Origin: Sesamum alatum
Taxonomy: Eukaryota; Streptophyta; Magnoliopsida; Lamiales; Pedaliaceae
DNA: 64,000 bases
Reading direction: 5' to 3'
NCBI GenBank assembly: GCA_034509735.1
Contig: JACGWO010000005.1
Location: 22,438,383-22,502,382, forward strand
Position numbers and translations under genes: made by a program. Positions 51,201 to 64,000 of this stretch are shown one piece after another; the first letter of the stretch is position 1; every line of letters starts with the position of its first letter. The notes beneath the pieces were generated by a model that saw only the letters and a program-made list of their open reading frames with translations, did not search any database and was not told where the DNA came from.

Positions 51201-54200
51201 TATATATACATAATATATCTATAAATTTTTTTCAAAAAAAAAAAATAACGTCATTTTTTGACTAGTATTATGTATATGTCAAATAAAATAAAAATACAAT
51301 ATATTTTAAAATAGAAAATTCAATCTGTACGGCTAACTCCACAAAATATCGGAAAAAAAAATACAACCTACCTTATACAAACATACTAACTATTTAGTTA
51401 ATTAGGATTAATTAATTAAGCTAATTAGGATTAATTAATTAAGCATATATAGCCCATAAAAAACAAATAAAAATTTAAGTATAGGAAGCTTGAGAGGCAT
51501 ACCTTGCTTGGAACCCTCCGGCCATGAAAAACCGATCCTTCTGCCTCAGTCCATTGTACGACGGCTGATGATGCACGTAAATGGAATACAACCCTTCATG
51601 CCCTCTGAAGAACATCTCCCACAGCGGCGCCAACGGCAACTCCTTTCTCGCCAGAAACATAAACGCGACTTTAGGTGTCCTCTTGAATGGGTACTCCCCG
51701 ATCTTGGGCTTCATAGAAGCTCTCCACAGCAACTCTTTATCCCCCATCTCATGCATCAAAGTCGTGCTGGCGGTAGGAGATGGTGGTGGCGGTAGGACGG
51801 GTGCCGGAGGTGGTGGTGGTGGCGGCAGGACGGGGGTGGGAGGTGGTGGTGGTGGCTGTTGGACGGGGATAGGAGGTAGGGGAGGCGGTGGGTCGAGGTG
51901 GGGCGGAGGAGGCGGCAGGACGGTGGAGATGAATTGCTTGAGTTGCAAGCCGGGAGGGGTGTCAGTGAGGTAGAAACTGAGTGTGATTCCAATCATTAGA
52001 CCGGAACCGAAGAAGAGGAAGTAGATGATGAGGGTCTGGAGATGGCTTTGGGAGGTGTAGAACCTGGCAGATTGGAAGAACTGTTGCTGTTCTTCCTGCT
52101 GATGTTCTCTCTTCATTTTCAAGAGATGTGGTGATATTTACAAGGGATTTGAACTGATGATTAAGCATTTGTGAGTGTGTTTTGGCTAAGTTTGAGGCAA
52201 ATTTAAAGAGTGTGTTGTGAGTCAGAAGAAGCTTGGCCATGCCATCTTTCAAGATTCCTAAATTCGCTTGCCATCATACATTGGGTAATAAAGGACCTGC
52301 ACGTCCAAATTAATTAATCACACCTGTAGTAATTATGACATATATAGATTAATAGTTTTTAATTTCAACCATCTAGTACTTTATAATGAAAAAGAATTTG
52401 AGTGAGGGTGATTTATAATACTCAGTGAAATATATGTAATATTATTGGCGAGAATATAGTAAGTGGTAGGTTTAGTCAAAGCTGTCACTATAATTAAAGA
52501 TAGGGTGAATTGCATTTACGGTCTTACGTGGGTAATGACAAAATAACAACCGTGTATAAAGGAATAACAATTAATATCTTAGAATTAAATTATTTTAAGT
52601 AATTATAGGACTCTAGCCACTGAATTTTTTAAAAAGTGATGGATTTGCTGACATGTACAATTTTAGGACTTTTTAAAATGGAGAAATTGTTGATTGGATA
52701 TTTTTTATTTATTCATTCACCACATAAACGTTGACATCCCTACCACATAAGCATTGATATGGCGAAAAGAATTGTATATAAGTATGTATATAATTTTAAA
52801 AAAATATTATATAATATGTTTTTTTAAAAAAAAAACATTAATCCCACACCCCCGCCCCGTCCGCCACCCCTCCGTCCCCCATAGAAGGGGATGACATCAC
52901 TGGGCAACGGCGGCGCACAACTATTGCAGAGAAGAGATAAAAAAAAATTATTCAGTCAGTATAAAGCCCCCAAATGAAAAAGTGTTTTCCTTTTTTTTTT
53001 TTTCCCATGTCATTGCTTATGTGGCAGAATATTTTTCCATGTCAACACTTATGTGGTAGATGAATAATAATAATAAAAAATTCCCAGTCAGCATTTCTCC
53101 TAGTTTTAAAAGCCCTAGAGTTGTATATGTCAGCAAAATCCAGTCACTTTTTAAAATTTGGTGGCTGGAACCCTGTAATTGCTTAAGAAAAATTAATTTC
53201 AGGGTATTAATTATCACTCCTTTATATATGATCCTTATTTGCCACTACCCCCATATATACGGGGAAATAAATGTAATTAAGCCTTAAAGCTATGGTCAAG
53301 TACACACTACAAAAAATGTGGGAATTGGCACGGTTTAGGACGACCGTTCCAAACTCCGGTCCAAATTGGAACGGTCAATGAAATTGTTGTGGAACGGTAA
53401 CCCATTGCTGACGTCACTTTCATATTATTCGGAGTCGAAACATATAGGAACGGCACGACCATTCCTGGTCTTGTGCCAACATATGTGTGCCGAATAGTAA
53501 ACCTAGTACAATTCCAAAACAGGAATGGATATTTTGGCATTCCATTTGAAACGCATATGTGGAACTTGGAATGGTTCTTTGACCTAAGAATGGTACCGTT
53601 CCTACACGTGTTCCAAAGACTGCGACCAATCGAAATGCCTGGCTGACCGCTCCAAAATATAGTGCTAAATTAGACCGTTTTATGCCTTATGTAAACAATA
53701 TAATGCAATGATCGTTCCAAATTGTGATTCTTATGAAAATGAAGTGTGAGTTCCAACGATCGTTCCAACATGTGTTACTATCAGGACGGTCCATGTAAAT
53801 AATAGATTATGTATTCCGATTATCGTCCCAAATATGCTTCAATGGCTATATTTTAACGGATTGCTTAGCATTCGTGTTTCCGTTCCTGAGCCCGTTCCTA
53901 ATGCTAAAGCAACGGCTATATTTTAACGGCTACTTTAGGTGTTCAAAATAATATTCCAATGTCCGTTCCAATATTTTTCTATATATATGTCTCCTTCATT
54001 TTTTTTCTTACTCTCTCTTTAATTCATTTCTTCTAACTCCCTCTCTTGAATTTTTATACGTAAAATCAAAAAATATCAATATTTTTCACTAAATTTGCAT
54101 TGATCTTTAAAGGTTTTTTGTTCAGGTAACAAGTTGAAACCCTTTAATGGTTGTATATATATATATTTGTTCTACTTATTAATTACTGTTGTGAATTGCT

Positions 54201-57200
54201 TGTGTACGTAAGCCTAATGATGTTAAGATAGTTGAGGAGATGGATGTATGATCGAGACCTGTTGGATGTGACGTCGGAGTTTGAGGATAGCGTTACTGCA
54301 TTTCTAGAATGGGCCAAGTCTCAGCGTGCATATATTTATGGGGAGAAGATTAAGTGTCCGTGCCGAAAGTGCAAAAATAAACGATTCAAAACACCAGACG
54401 AGGTAAATTTTGACTTGTGTATGAAAGAGCTTATACCGGAGTATTATAATTGGACTTCGCATGGTGAGGAGAGGGTGCAGGAATACTTTGATGCATTGAC
54501 TGCGGCCCCATTCAGCAGCAGCAAACGCCAACCGTTCAGGAGGAGGGTAGTTCATATTGGGGTGATGCGGCTCAGATGGATTGGGAGCAAAGGATGGTTT
54601 TCGGTGCCGCCAGGCTGTCTTTCTGGTCTTCTTATAACCAGGAGGGTGTGCCTGATGATGGTACTTGGTATTATCCTTCTGATATTGGGCCTAGTTCATA
54701 TTACGGTGAGGGGCCTTATGTTATATGTCTGGGTTGTCAGATCGTTTTTTTTGATGTAGTTCATGCTGCCAACCAATCGTTGTGGAACGGCTGCACTCAA
54801 TCTCAATTGTCGTCAATTGCTAGTTTTTTGAATATCAATGCTGAAGGGGGTTTTTCTGAGCGAACATATGATCAATTGTGCCAGATGACTGATCATATAA
54901 TGCCCCGCGATCACACATTCCCCCCTGATTATTACAGTACGAAGAAATTGATAAGAGATTTGAGTTTACCAGTTGAGAAGATTGATGTGTGTAAAAATGG
55001 TTGCATGTTGTATTGGAACGACGACATTGATTTGGAATATTGCAAGTTTTGTGGAGACGCTAGGTACAAGCCCACCAGAGACAGAAATTCTAGACGCAGG
55101 AAGTCCCCGTATGCCTTTCTTAGGTACCTGCCACTTACCCCTCGGCTGCAGAGGTTGTATGCGTCGGAGGCCACTGCCGAGCACATGACGTGGCATGCCA
55201 ACCATCAGACGGAGGCGGGATCCATGTGTTATCCGTCAGATGCAGAGGCTTGGAAACATTTTGACTGGACATATCACGATTTTGCATCTGAGCCCCGTAA
55301 TGTTAGACTAGGGTTGTGCACAAATAGGTTTGCATCGTACGGGAAGTATGGTAAAACTTACTCATGTTGGCCTGTGATATTTACACCGTACAATCTCCCA
55401 CCGAGAATGTGTATGAAGTTTGAGTATATGTTTCTAACGATGGCGATCCTTGGCCCATCTAATCCCAAACGTCTTATTGATGTCTACCTGGAGCCGTTGA
55501 TCGAGGAGTTGCAAAATTTAAGGCATGTGGGTGTACGTACACAAGACAATGCAACACACCAGGCATTCATGATGCGGGCCGCATTAATGTGGACAGCGAA
55601 TGACCTACCTGCTTATGGCATCTGGATGGAGTACCATCAATGTTATGGTGTGTCCAGTTTGTATGGAGGACATACAGACATTCTATTTGCAGCATGGTCA
55701 AAGGGCATGCTATTTTGACTGCCACAGGTAGTTCCTCCCACCAGGCCATCCTTACTGCAGAAACAAGAAAGTCTTCACTAAAAGTCGAATGGAAAGAAAG
55801 GTTGCACGTCCGAGACTGACTGGAGAGCAGATCCGAACCCGTGTCAATGCGTTTAGTGTTGAAGTCGAACAATCGCTGAGTAAACCGGAAGGCTATAACG
55901 TCGACCATAAGTGGACAAAGAAAAGCATCTTTTGGGAGCTTGTATACTGGGGGCCGCATCTAATATGACATAATGTTGATGTCATACACATTGAGAAGAA
56001 TGTGTTCGACAATAAATTCAATACCGTGATTGACATAAAGGGCAAAACGAAGGACAATCTAAATGCACGGAAGGATTTAAAGATCATAAAGATCATATGT
56101 AATCGGCCGGAGATTGAAGGGACTAAAGGAGACCGAACGTGATGCCCAAAGCTGTATACTGACCAAGGATAAGAAGAAAATGATATATGAGTGGATTCGT
56201 TGTCTTAGGTTTCCTGATGGGTACGCATCTAACTTGTTCCGCTGCGCTGACATGAAGGAGCTAAGGATGCACGACATGAAGAGCTATGATTGTCATGTAT
56301 TCATGCAGAAGTTGATTCTGGTTGCCTTCTGTGAAATGCTTCCTGAGCACGTGTGGGGGGCCTTGACAGAAGTGAGCCTTCTATTCCAGATCCTATGCTC
56401 AACCACGCTAGATGTCAACAAGGTAAAAAGAATTGGAAGACAGTGTAGCCATTATCATATGCAATCTTGAGAAAATATTTCTTCCTTTTTTCGACTCAAT
56501 GGAGCACCTAATTGTTCACCTTCCATATGTGACGTGCGTTGGGGGCCCATACAATACATGTGGGTGTACCTATTAACTACACTAGAAAATTTTATTTTTT
56601 TATATATATTATTTTTCTGTCATTCGCATTTTAAATAAATATTCGTTCAAATAGATTCCTCAGCGATTTGAAGAAGAAGGTGAAAAACAAAGCACACGTC
56701 GAGGCATCAATTGTAGAGGCATACATTGCCGAAGAAATTGGGCTTTTCTCTTCCCACTACTTCGAACCGCACATTCTTTGCAAGCAAAGCAGACCCGTCC
56801 GAAACGATGATCTCACGAGCAACGACGATCGAATGGTACGATCTATTTTCAATCACTCGGGTTGAGCAAGTGGAGCCTCAAAGAAGAGGTGGCTGAGTGG
56901 TGAGTAACTTTATATTATCGAGACGTACATGTTGTGTAATTGTGAAGTAGTTGCGCCGTACTATGAGTAAGTTTTTTAGATACACATTGTATATACATAT
57001 ATATCTCTTCGATCATTTCAGTTCGAACATGTATATTTATAATTATCATTATTCCTGATAGAGGTCATTCTTGAATGAACTGTACGAACAACACCATTCG
57101 GAGGACCTAATAATTCATCAACTAGTGGCAACTAAATTCAAGGATTGGTTCAAGCGTTGTGTGAGTGTCACTTTCTTATAAATTATGACTCTCTGCTCAA

Positions 57201-60200
57201 TTTCTTGTAAATTATTCAATTGCTATATGAATTGCAGGTGAAACTCGAATTGAATCACATAGACGATGAATTGTTGAAGTTGCATTATTGGGGCCTTAGA
57301 GCAAAAGTGATAATGTTCCCGTCTTACGTCGTGAATAGCTTCAATTTTCAAACTGAACGTCACAATGTTGGGAAGTCAACAATGAATTATGATGTTTATG
57401 TCAAAAGCTTATCATATACATACACGGATTCTGACTTCTATGGAATACTGGAAGAGATAATTCAGTTAGATTACCCACTTATTCCGGACATGCATATTGT
57501 ATTGTTCAATTGTTGTTGGGTCGATCCGGTTAGAGGCATGAAGCTACACCCTCGTTATCACAACGTCGATGTCAATTTCAAAAAACTCTACCAAAATAAT
57601 GAACCATTCATACTAGCGCAACAAGCAATACAAGTCTACTACGCGGATTACCCGAGCATGAAGAGAGACAAAGTTGACTGAAAAGTTGTTTGCAAAATCA
57701 AGGCTCGAAGAGTAATCGATGACTCGTGATGGACCAAGATCGCCTATCAGATGGATGAAGTCGACTACTCCAAATGTTGGTACAGACAACCAAACGTATG
57801 AACTTCATGATCCAACGGGAATGCAGTTGGTCGTTGATCTATCAATGTCACAACATGGAGCAGGTACATCCCGCTCGCCAAATGGTGAATCCAGTGATCA
57901 AGATGATGAAGATAGCTTTGATGAGGCTGAAACCGAGGAAGAGACTTATTGAGTGTTCAGTGCTTAGTTACCTTTTAAATGTGTAACGAGAATACCTTAG
58001 TTTAAATATTGTACTAATTATATTTTTTCTAAAGTAATATAACTTTGGAACGGTGTATGAATTTTTTTTTTCTGTACGTTAGTTTAAACATTGTATTAGT
58101 TTTTTATAAAATAATATAACAGAATAAAATTTAAAATTTGGAACGGTCAATAAATACTACGACCGTTCCTATTATAGTTACATGTTTTCAATTAGGCGCC
58201 CACTGAAAAATAGGTGGGAAATTTGAACTAGGAACGGTCAGAATGTTTCAATGACCGTTCCAATGACAGTTACAAGTTCTCAATTAGGGCCCCAATGAAA
58301 AAATAGGTGGGAAATTGAACTTAAGAATGGTCCAAATATTTAAATGACCGTTCTAATTGTAGGTCCAAATATTAGATTTGGCGCCTTCTGAAAAATTGGT
58401 GGGAAAATCAAATTCTGGAACGCTCCTAACATAACTTTGGACAGACCGTTCCAATATGTAACCATGAACTGTTCCGAAGTTATTGTTATAATAAACCATT
58501 CCTAAGTCAATATATAACCGCTCCAAATTGTGTTATTGGAATTTGTATTTTACCTAATTGTGACGATATCTCAACATCCGTGAGCCGGATTGATACCATT
58601 TTTAATCACATACAATATTATGAATATGATTTCATATCTGACGGTCTAATTTTCAATCAGATGGCCAGATGGAAGGATGCAACGGTTCTTATGATGACGA
58701 ATACTGACTAGATACGATATCTCGATATGCACTTACCCAAATTTTTCATAACTACATATAATGTATTCTTTTGTGTGCTAAATCATATCTAACGGCCTGA
58801 TTTAAATTTTGAGGGTCTGATTAGGCGATGCAGTATAATAATATAAGATGCTAGTTACATCTGTGAAATACTAACAAACTGAAATATACAAATATACTTC
58901 ATATTGTGAACATAAACCAAGCACATAAAAAATATTTTATGTTTTCAATTGTCTTAATCAACACATTGTATACTTTTCTTTGCTCTTTAATGTGTTTGAG
59001 ACGGGTTCTTTGTATTCTTTTAATTTATTTTCATAGAAAATGAATAAAAATTTTCATCCGAATTAGGAACGGTCTCACCCACAATAGGAATAGTTAGAAA
59101 ATAAAAATACTTCTACGACATCGTTTTTCGTCTTAGGAACGGTCATTGGTCCGACTTTACTATTCAGTGACCATTCCTATATTTTTTAATATAAAAAGAA
59201 TATAGCAAAACAATGTCGTTTTGCAAACAAAACGACATTGTTTTCATGAATTTGGACCTGTCATTGGAACGGTCATTTCAATTACTGACCGTTCCAAATT
59301 AACTATATAAATCTGCTCCTTAGCAAATTTTTTTGCCTACTCTCTCTCTGCTCTCTCTCTCTCTCTGTGTCTCTCTCTCTCAAACTCTCTCACTCTGCTG
59401 AATCTGCTCCTCTCCCTCCCATCTCTCACTCGGCCCCTCTTTCTCTCCGCCACCATCACCGCCGCCCTTCGCGGCCACCATCCACCTTTGCCACCGCGCA
59501 CACCTCTGAACGCGGCTACCATCCACACGCCGCCACCGCCTCTGACCGTCACCGTCACCGTTGACACCGCCACCCTCCACTACCAAGTAGGGTTTCAAAA
59601 AACCCTTTTTTTCTGTTTTCAAAATTTTCAGAAATTATATAGAAATTGCATGTCATTTTAGGGCATTTTTTGTAATTGTTGCTGATATTTTTGGGAATTT
59701 TCTATAAATTTTTATATTTTTGGAAATTTTTCTGTAATTTCTGTAATATTAGGGCATTTTTCTGTAATTTCTGTAATGTTAGGGGATTCTCTGTAATTTT
59801 TGTATATAATGAAATACATTGTTGTTGATATTGTTAATAATATCATGTATTTTTTTTTGAATTATTATGAATTTTTGATATCTTTGTGATTTATTTGGAA
59901 TTAGTATTCATTTTCTGTAATTTCTGTAATTTTGTGGTAAATTTGTAAATTTTCTGCCATGTCTAGAAGAAGTCTGTAATTCCTGTGTAATTTTATGTTA
60001 AATTCAGAAAGATATAGGATATTTTTAGATGTTATTAGAAAATTTGGGATAACTAGAATAATTATGAAATTTGGTGAAGTTATTTTAAAAATATCATGTT
60101 ATTTTCTGAAAATATTTTTTTGAAAATTTTGTATTTTTCTGTTATTTTTAAAATATTTTCTGTTATTTTTAACAAATTTTCAGTTATTTCTAAACAAAAT

Positions 60201-63200
60201 CCGCATTTTTTTTAAAAAAAAAATTATGTTATTTTCAGTAATTTTTAAAAATATTTTCAGACATTTAAACTTTTCTTAAAATTATGGTTTTTTTATTTTA
60301 AAAAAATTGTCAATTTAAAAAAAATTCTGTTATTTTTAAAATTATCATATGTTATTTTTTTAAAAGAATTTGTTATACTAATGTTTTAATATTTTTAAAA
60401 TTATTTTCTGTTATTTTTTAAAAAAATTCTGAAATTTTTTAAATTATATTTTCTTATTATTATAAGACTTATTATAATTTCAATAAATATTAAATGTTGG
60501 GACTTAGTAATCATTTTAGGATTTAGGAAACAAATTCAGATTTAGCATACAGTTTAGGATTATAATGTATAAGATTATTGATTTAGTATACATGGGGATT
60601 TAGTATACATTTTAGGAAATATTTATAAAATTTAATATACATTTTAGGAAAGAATTTTGGGATTTAGTATACACTGTAGGGAAAATTTCAATAATCTACC
60701 ATTTATTAGATTAATTTTGGACTTAGTATATAATTTTAGGATTTAGTTTATATAATTATTAAAAAATTTAGAAAAATTATCATTATTCAAAAATAAATTG
60801 ATACTTACATTTTTTTTTAAAAATCCATACCACTAATATTTTGAAAAAAAAAATTATAGATCATGTTTAGTAGAGATTTTCCTCCTCAAGGAGGTGGACG
60901 TACTCGCTGTCGTGGCCGTGGTCACGCTCGTGGCCCGTCGGTTCCACCACCGACAGGTGCTGCTTCCCAGGTTGGGGAAGCAGCATTCCGACCACCCCCA
61001 CCACCACCACCGGTAGAGCAGTCAGCTATCGCACCGGTGATGGATCAAGAGGTAGATCCGTCTACTCCTGCACCAGCCTAAGAGGACGCCGGACCATCTA
61101 CTCCCGAACCGGCCGCAGATCTAGCCTGTCCATGGGTTGCACCACCCCCACCTGCACCACCAGTCCCCTCACCATTCGCATGCCAGTATATCACCCTCAC
61201 CGACGCCAGGTACAATTTTTTTTAAAGGGATAATTTCACTTTTGGTACCCCAGATACACCTATATTTTACCTTTGATACCCCATATTTTTAAGTCATCAA
61301 AGTTGGTACCCAATGTTTGCATTTTTACTCCTCCTGAGTACCTTCCGTTTGGTTGACCGTTAAACAAATAGTCAACCCAATTTTGGAGGAAAAATTGGGT
61401 TTTTTTTTTGGCCTATTTAAGGGTATGTTTGGTAATCATTTCATTCATCACACAAAAATAGTGTTGAAATAATTGAATTGAAAATATTTATGTGGAATAT
61501 TTGCTATTATCTATCATTAATTTTTGCTTTTAATTTATCATTTACCATGAATTAAAAGCAAAATTTAATGGTATAGCTAATACTCCACATAAATGTTTTT
61601 AATTCAATTATTTCAACACTATTTTGTCTGTGAGTGAAATGACAACCAAATATATAAATAGGCAAAAAACCTCAATTTTTCCTCCAAAAATGGGTTGACT
61701 ATTAGTCTTGACGGTCAACCTAGCGGAGGTTGACCGTTATTTAATTAATGATAAATAATAAATTAAAAGCAAAAATTAATGATAAATAATAGTAAATATT
61801 CCACATAAATGTTCTCAATTCAATTGTTCCACATAAATGGGTTCACCGTTATTTAATTAATAGTAAATAATAAATTAAAAGCAAAAAATAATGATAAATA
61901 ATAGCAAATATTTCACATAAATGTTCTCAATTCAATTATTTCAATACTATTTTATGTGATAAATGAAATGACAGCTAAACATACCCTTAAATAGACAAAG
62001 CCAAAAATCCCAATTTTTCCTTCAAAATTGGGATGACTGTTAGTTTTAACGGTCAACCTAAAGGAGGGTACTCAAGTGGAGTAAAAATGCAAATTTCGAG
62101 TACCAACTTTGATGACTTGGAAACATGGGGTATCAAAAATGAAATAGAGATATACCTGGGGTACCAAAAGTGAAATTATCTCTTTTCTAAATATTTTTGT
62201 TATTTATTTGTATTTATTTTTCATAAACACTAATTAATATGTAATTTCAAGGCTGAGCGCAAGATACAAGAGCGCATGTACACGGTGGTGTGAGGACAAT
62301 ATTCCCACCTTTGGGGATGTTTGCGCCAGGTGCCGCCAGAGCACCAACATTTCTGGTTCGAGAGTTTGAAGGTAATTTATTTTAATTTCCACTTAATGGT
62401 TTAAATTTAATTTTTTTTACATACTTTGAACAATTTCTTTCTTTTGCAGATGGTGTACTGGTGGGATTGTGACGATGAGTCCATGTTCCGCGTCTTCCAC
62501 ATGTTTGCCGAGAAGTTCATCCGCCTGCACTTTGTTCTGGCCAGACAGTATCTGGTGAAGCCTCTGTGGCTGGCGACCGAAGTCAGGCGGCAACTCCTGT
62601 TATACTGGGACAACGACGAGTTCAAGGCTGAGGCCGCCAAGAACAAGGCCAACTAGTTGGGCAACCCCATGGCATTCTCTACTGTCTACCGTGGGGGTTC
62701 TTCCTCCGTCGGCATGCACAAGAGAAAAATGATAAGTAATTTAATTTTTTTTAAAGTATTCATCAATATTAAATTAAAAACTTGAATAATTGTTCCCTCT
62801 TGTACAGGAGGCATAGCTCGATCGGCCAGTCAAGCCAATGGAGTTATTATCCAAATGCTACAAGAAGAACGCTGATGGCGGCTGGCCGAGGGCAGCGGAG
62901 GTGGCGGTAAGTACTCAATTATATTTTAATTTATTTTCCTTTACTTTTTGGCAGTAATAATTATAATTAGATTTGTTTTGCAGGAGACGTTCCAAAAGCT
63001 GCTGGAGGAGCACCAGCCTCAGGCCACGGTCGATCCTCAGGATGCTCCGGCTGAATCGGAGGGCTCGGTGGTGATGACCGAGAAGATCTATGGCTGGCAG
63101 CGATCGGTGACAAGAACAAGGGCCGGGTATTCAATCTTGATTTTGAGGCCTATGGCCTTAGCCAGACCTTTACATCGCCATCACCATCGCCACTCGCCAC

Positions 63201-64000
63201 CACCACCGCCATACCACCGTCGAACTTAGAAGATCGTATGGTCCGACTTGAGACGATGATGGTCGACATGATGGACTTGATGAAGTTCATGCAGACCAAC
63301 AACTCCGTTGCCGGCCCGTCAGAGCCTCTGACAGACCCCCCTACTCTAGACGATGCCGACATGGACCATGACGAGGGGGATGTGGTGTAGATTTAGGAAT
63401 TTTTTTTGTTATTTGTAATTAAATTGGATAATATTTTTGTTTAATATATATTTTTCTCGTAATTATGCATTTTTTGGTATTGCATAACATCATTTACGTG
63501 TTCTTTACTTAACCAAATTAAAAAAAATTATTAATAATTTTATTTTTATTAATCAAATAATAATCATTATTATATAAACTAAAAAATATAATTATTAAAT
63601 ATTTTAGGAACGGTTTTTTGCTCGGACACTGAATGCTAAAAATATCAAAGTAACCGTTCCAAAAAAGGATCGATGAAATATCCTAATCATTCCTAATACC
63701 ATACAAAATGACCATTCCAAATAAGGGACCAAGCGTTCCTAAATATAGCCCAAATGCAATGACTACATATCCTCGTTGGTGTTCCAAATCGAATTTCCCT
63801 TACCGTGCCAGCTGTGTACTCCAAATAAAGATCAGAATTGATCCTACGTGCAGTACAAAGTTAGGTTCAAGGAGAGTTCCACATACCGTTCCAAAATCTA
63901 TCACCTAGTTAAAAGAAAATTGTTCCAATATGTATTCCAGAATCAGTAGAAAAATACATCTCCCATATATTAAGTTTGATGCAAATAGAGTTTCAACGGC

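Overview
The window is nuclear DNA of a flowering plant, most likely a eudicot: AT-rich, dominated by nested plant transposable elements (Ty3/gypsy, Ty1/copia, L1-type LINE, Mutator-like MULE, CACTA/En-Spm and foldback MITEs), with spliced coding pieces. I cannot name the species. Only one ordinary host gene is visible, a glycosyltransferase family 14 (core-2/I-branching) gene on the minus strand at about 46.5-52.1 kb, and both of its exons carry a frameshift as sequenced.

Layout. 1-8.5 kb: minus-strand Ty3/gypsy remnant (RT start, protease, gag) whose gag is split by a solo LTR (3629-7559), itself split by a second solo LTR (4237-6239). 8.55-10.77 kb: copia gag remnant with a primer-binding-site-like sequence. 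10.78-17.61 kb: minus-strand copia element with two 2.2-kb LTRs but a gutted interior (RT and a duplicated RNase H region only). 18.3-23.0 kb: plus-strand L1-type LINE with many breaks, butted against a truncated copia LTR (23018-23859). 24.6-31.2 kb: noncoding repeat-rich DNA with two copies of a direct repeat flanking a segment that may hold a noncoding first exon. 31234-45210: an almost complete copia element of the same family with a perfect 5-bp target duplication (CTACC); its left LTR is split by a 3.8-kb MULE (31376-35150) that carries a GRF zinc-finger gene and a spliced gene with a PB1-like domain. 45.4-53.3 kb: the GT14 gene, with MULE-type MITEs just beyond its 3' end, within its 4.4-kb intron and upstream of its start. 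53305 to the window end: an autonomous-type but degenerate CACTA element with TNP2 transposase, DUF4218/DUF4216-like regions and a Transposase_24-type second gene, itself hit by another MULE-type MITE.

How it fits together: the window is mainly a stratigraphy of insertions. Target duplications give relative order in several places (gypsy, then solo LTR, then second solo LTR; copia, then MULE; CACTA, then MITE). All copia LTRs, including the two solo LTRs of a diverged subfamily, share a central conserved block and a hairpin whose arms appear to covary. No novel multi-gene system of the bacterial defence type is present. The least ordinary items are the MULE cargo pair, the conserved LTR hairpin, a triple palindrome near 10.4-10.6 kb, and the damaged GT14 gene. 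Part of that damage may be residual single-base assembly error, because the LTR at 43-45 kb also shows many one-base deletions against its partner.
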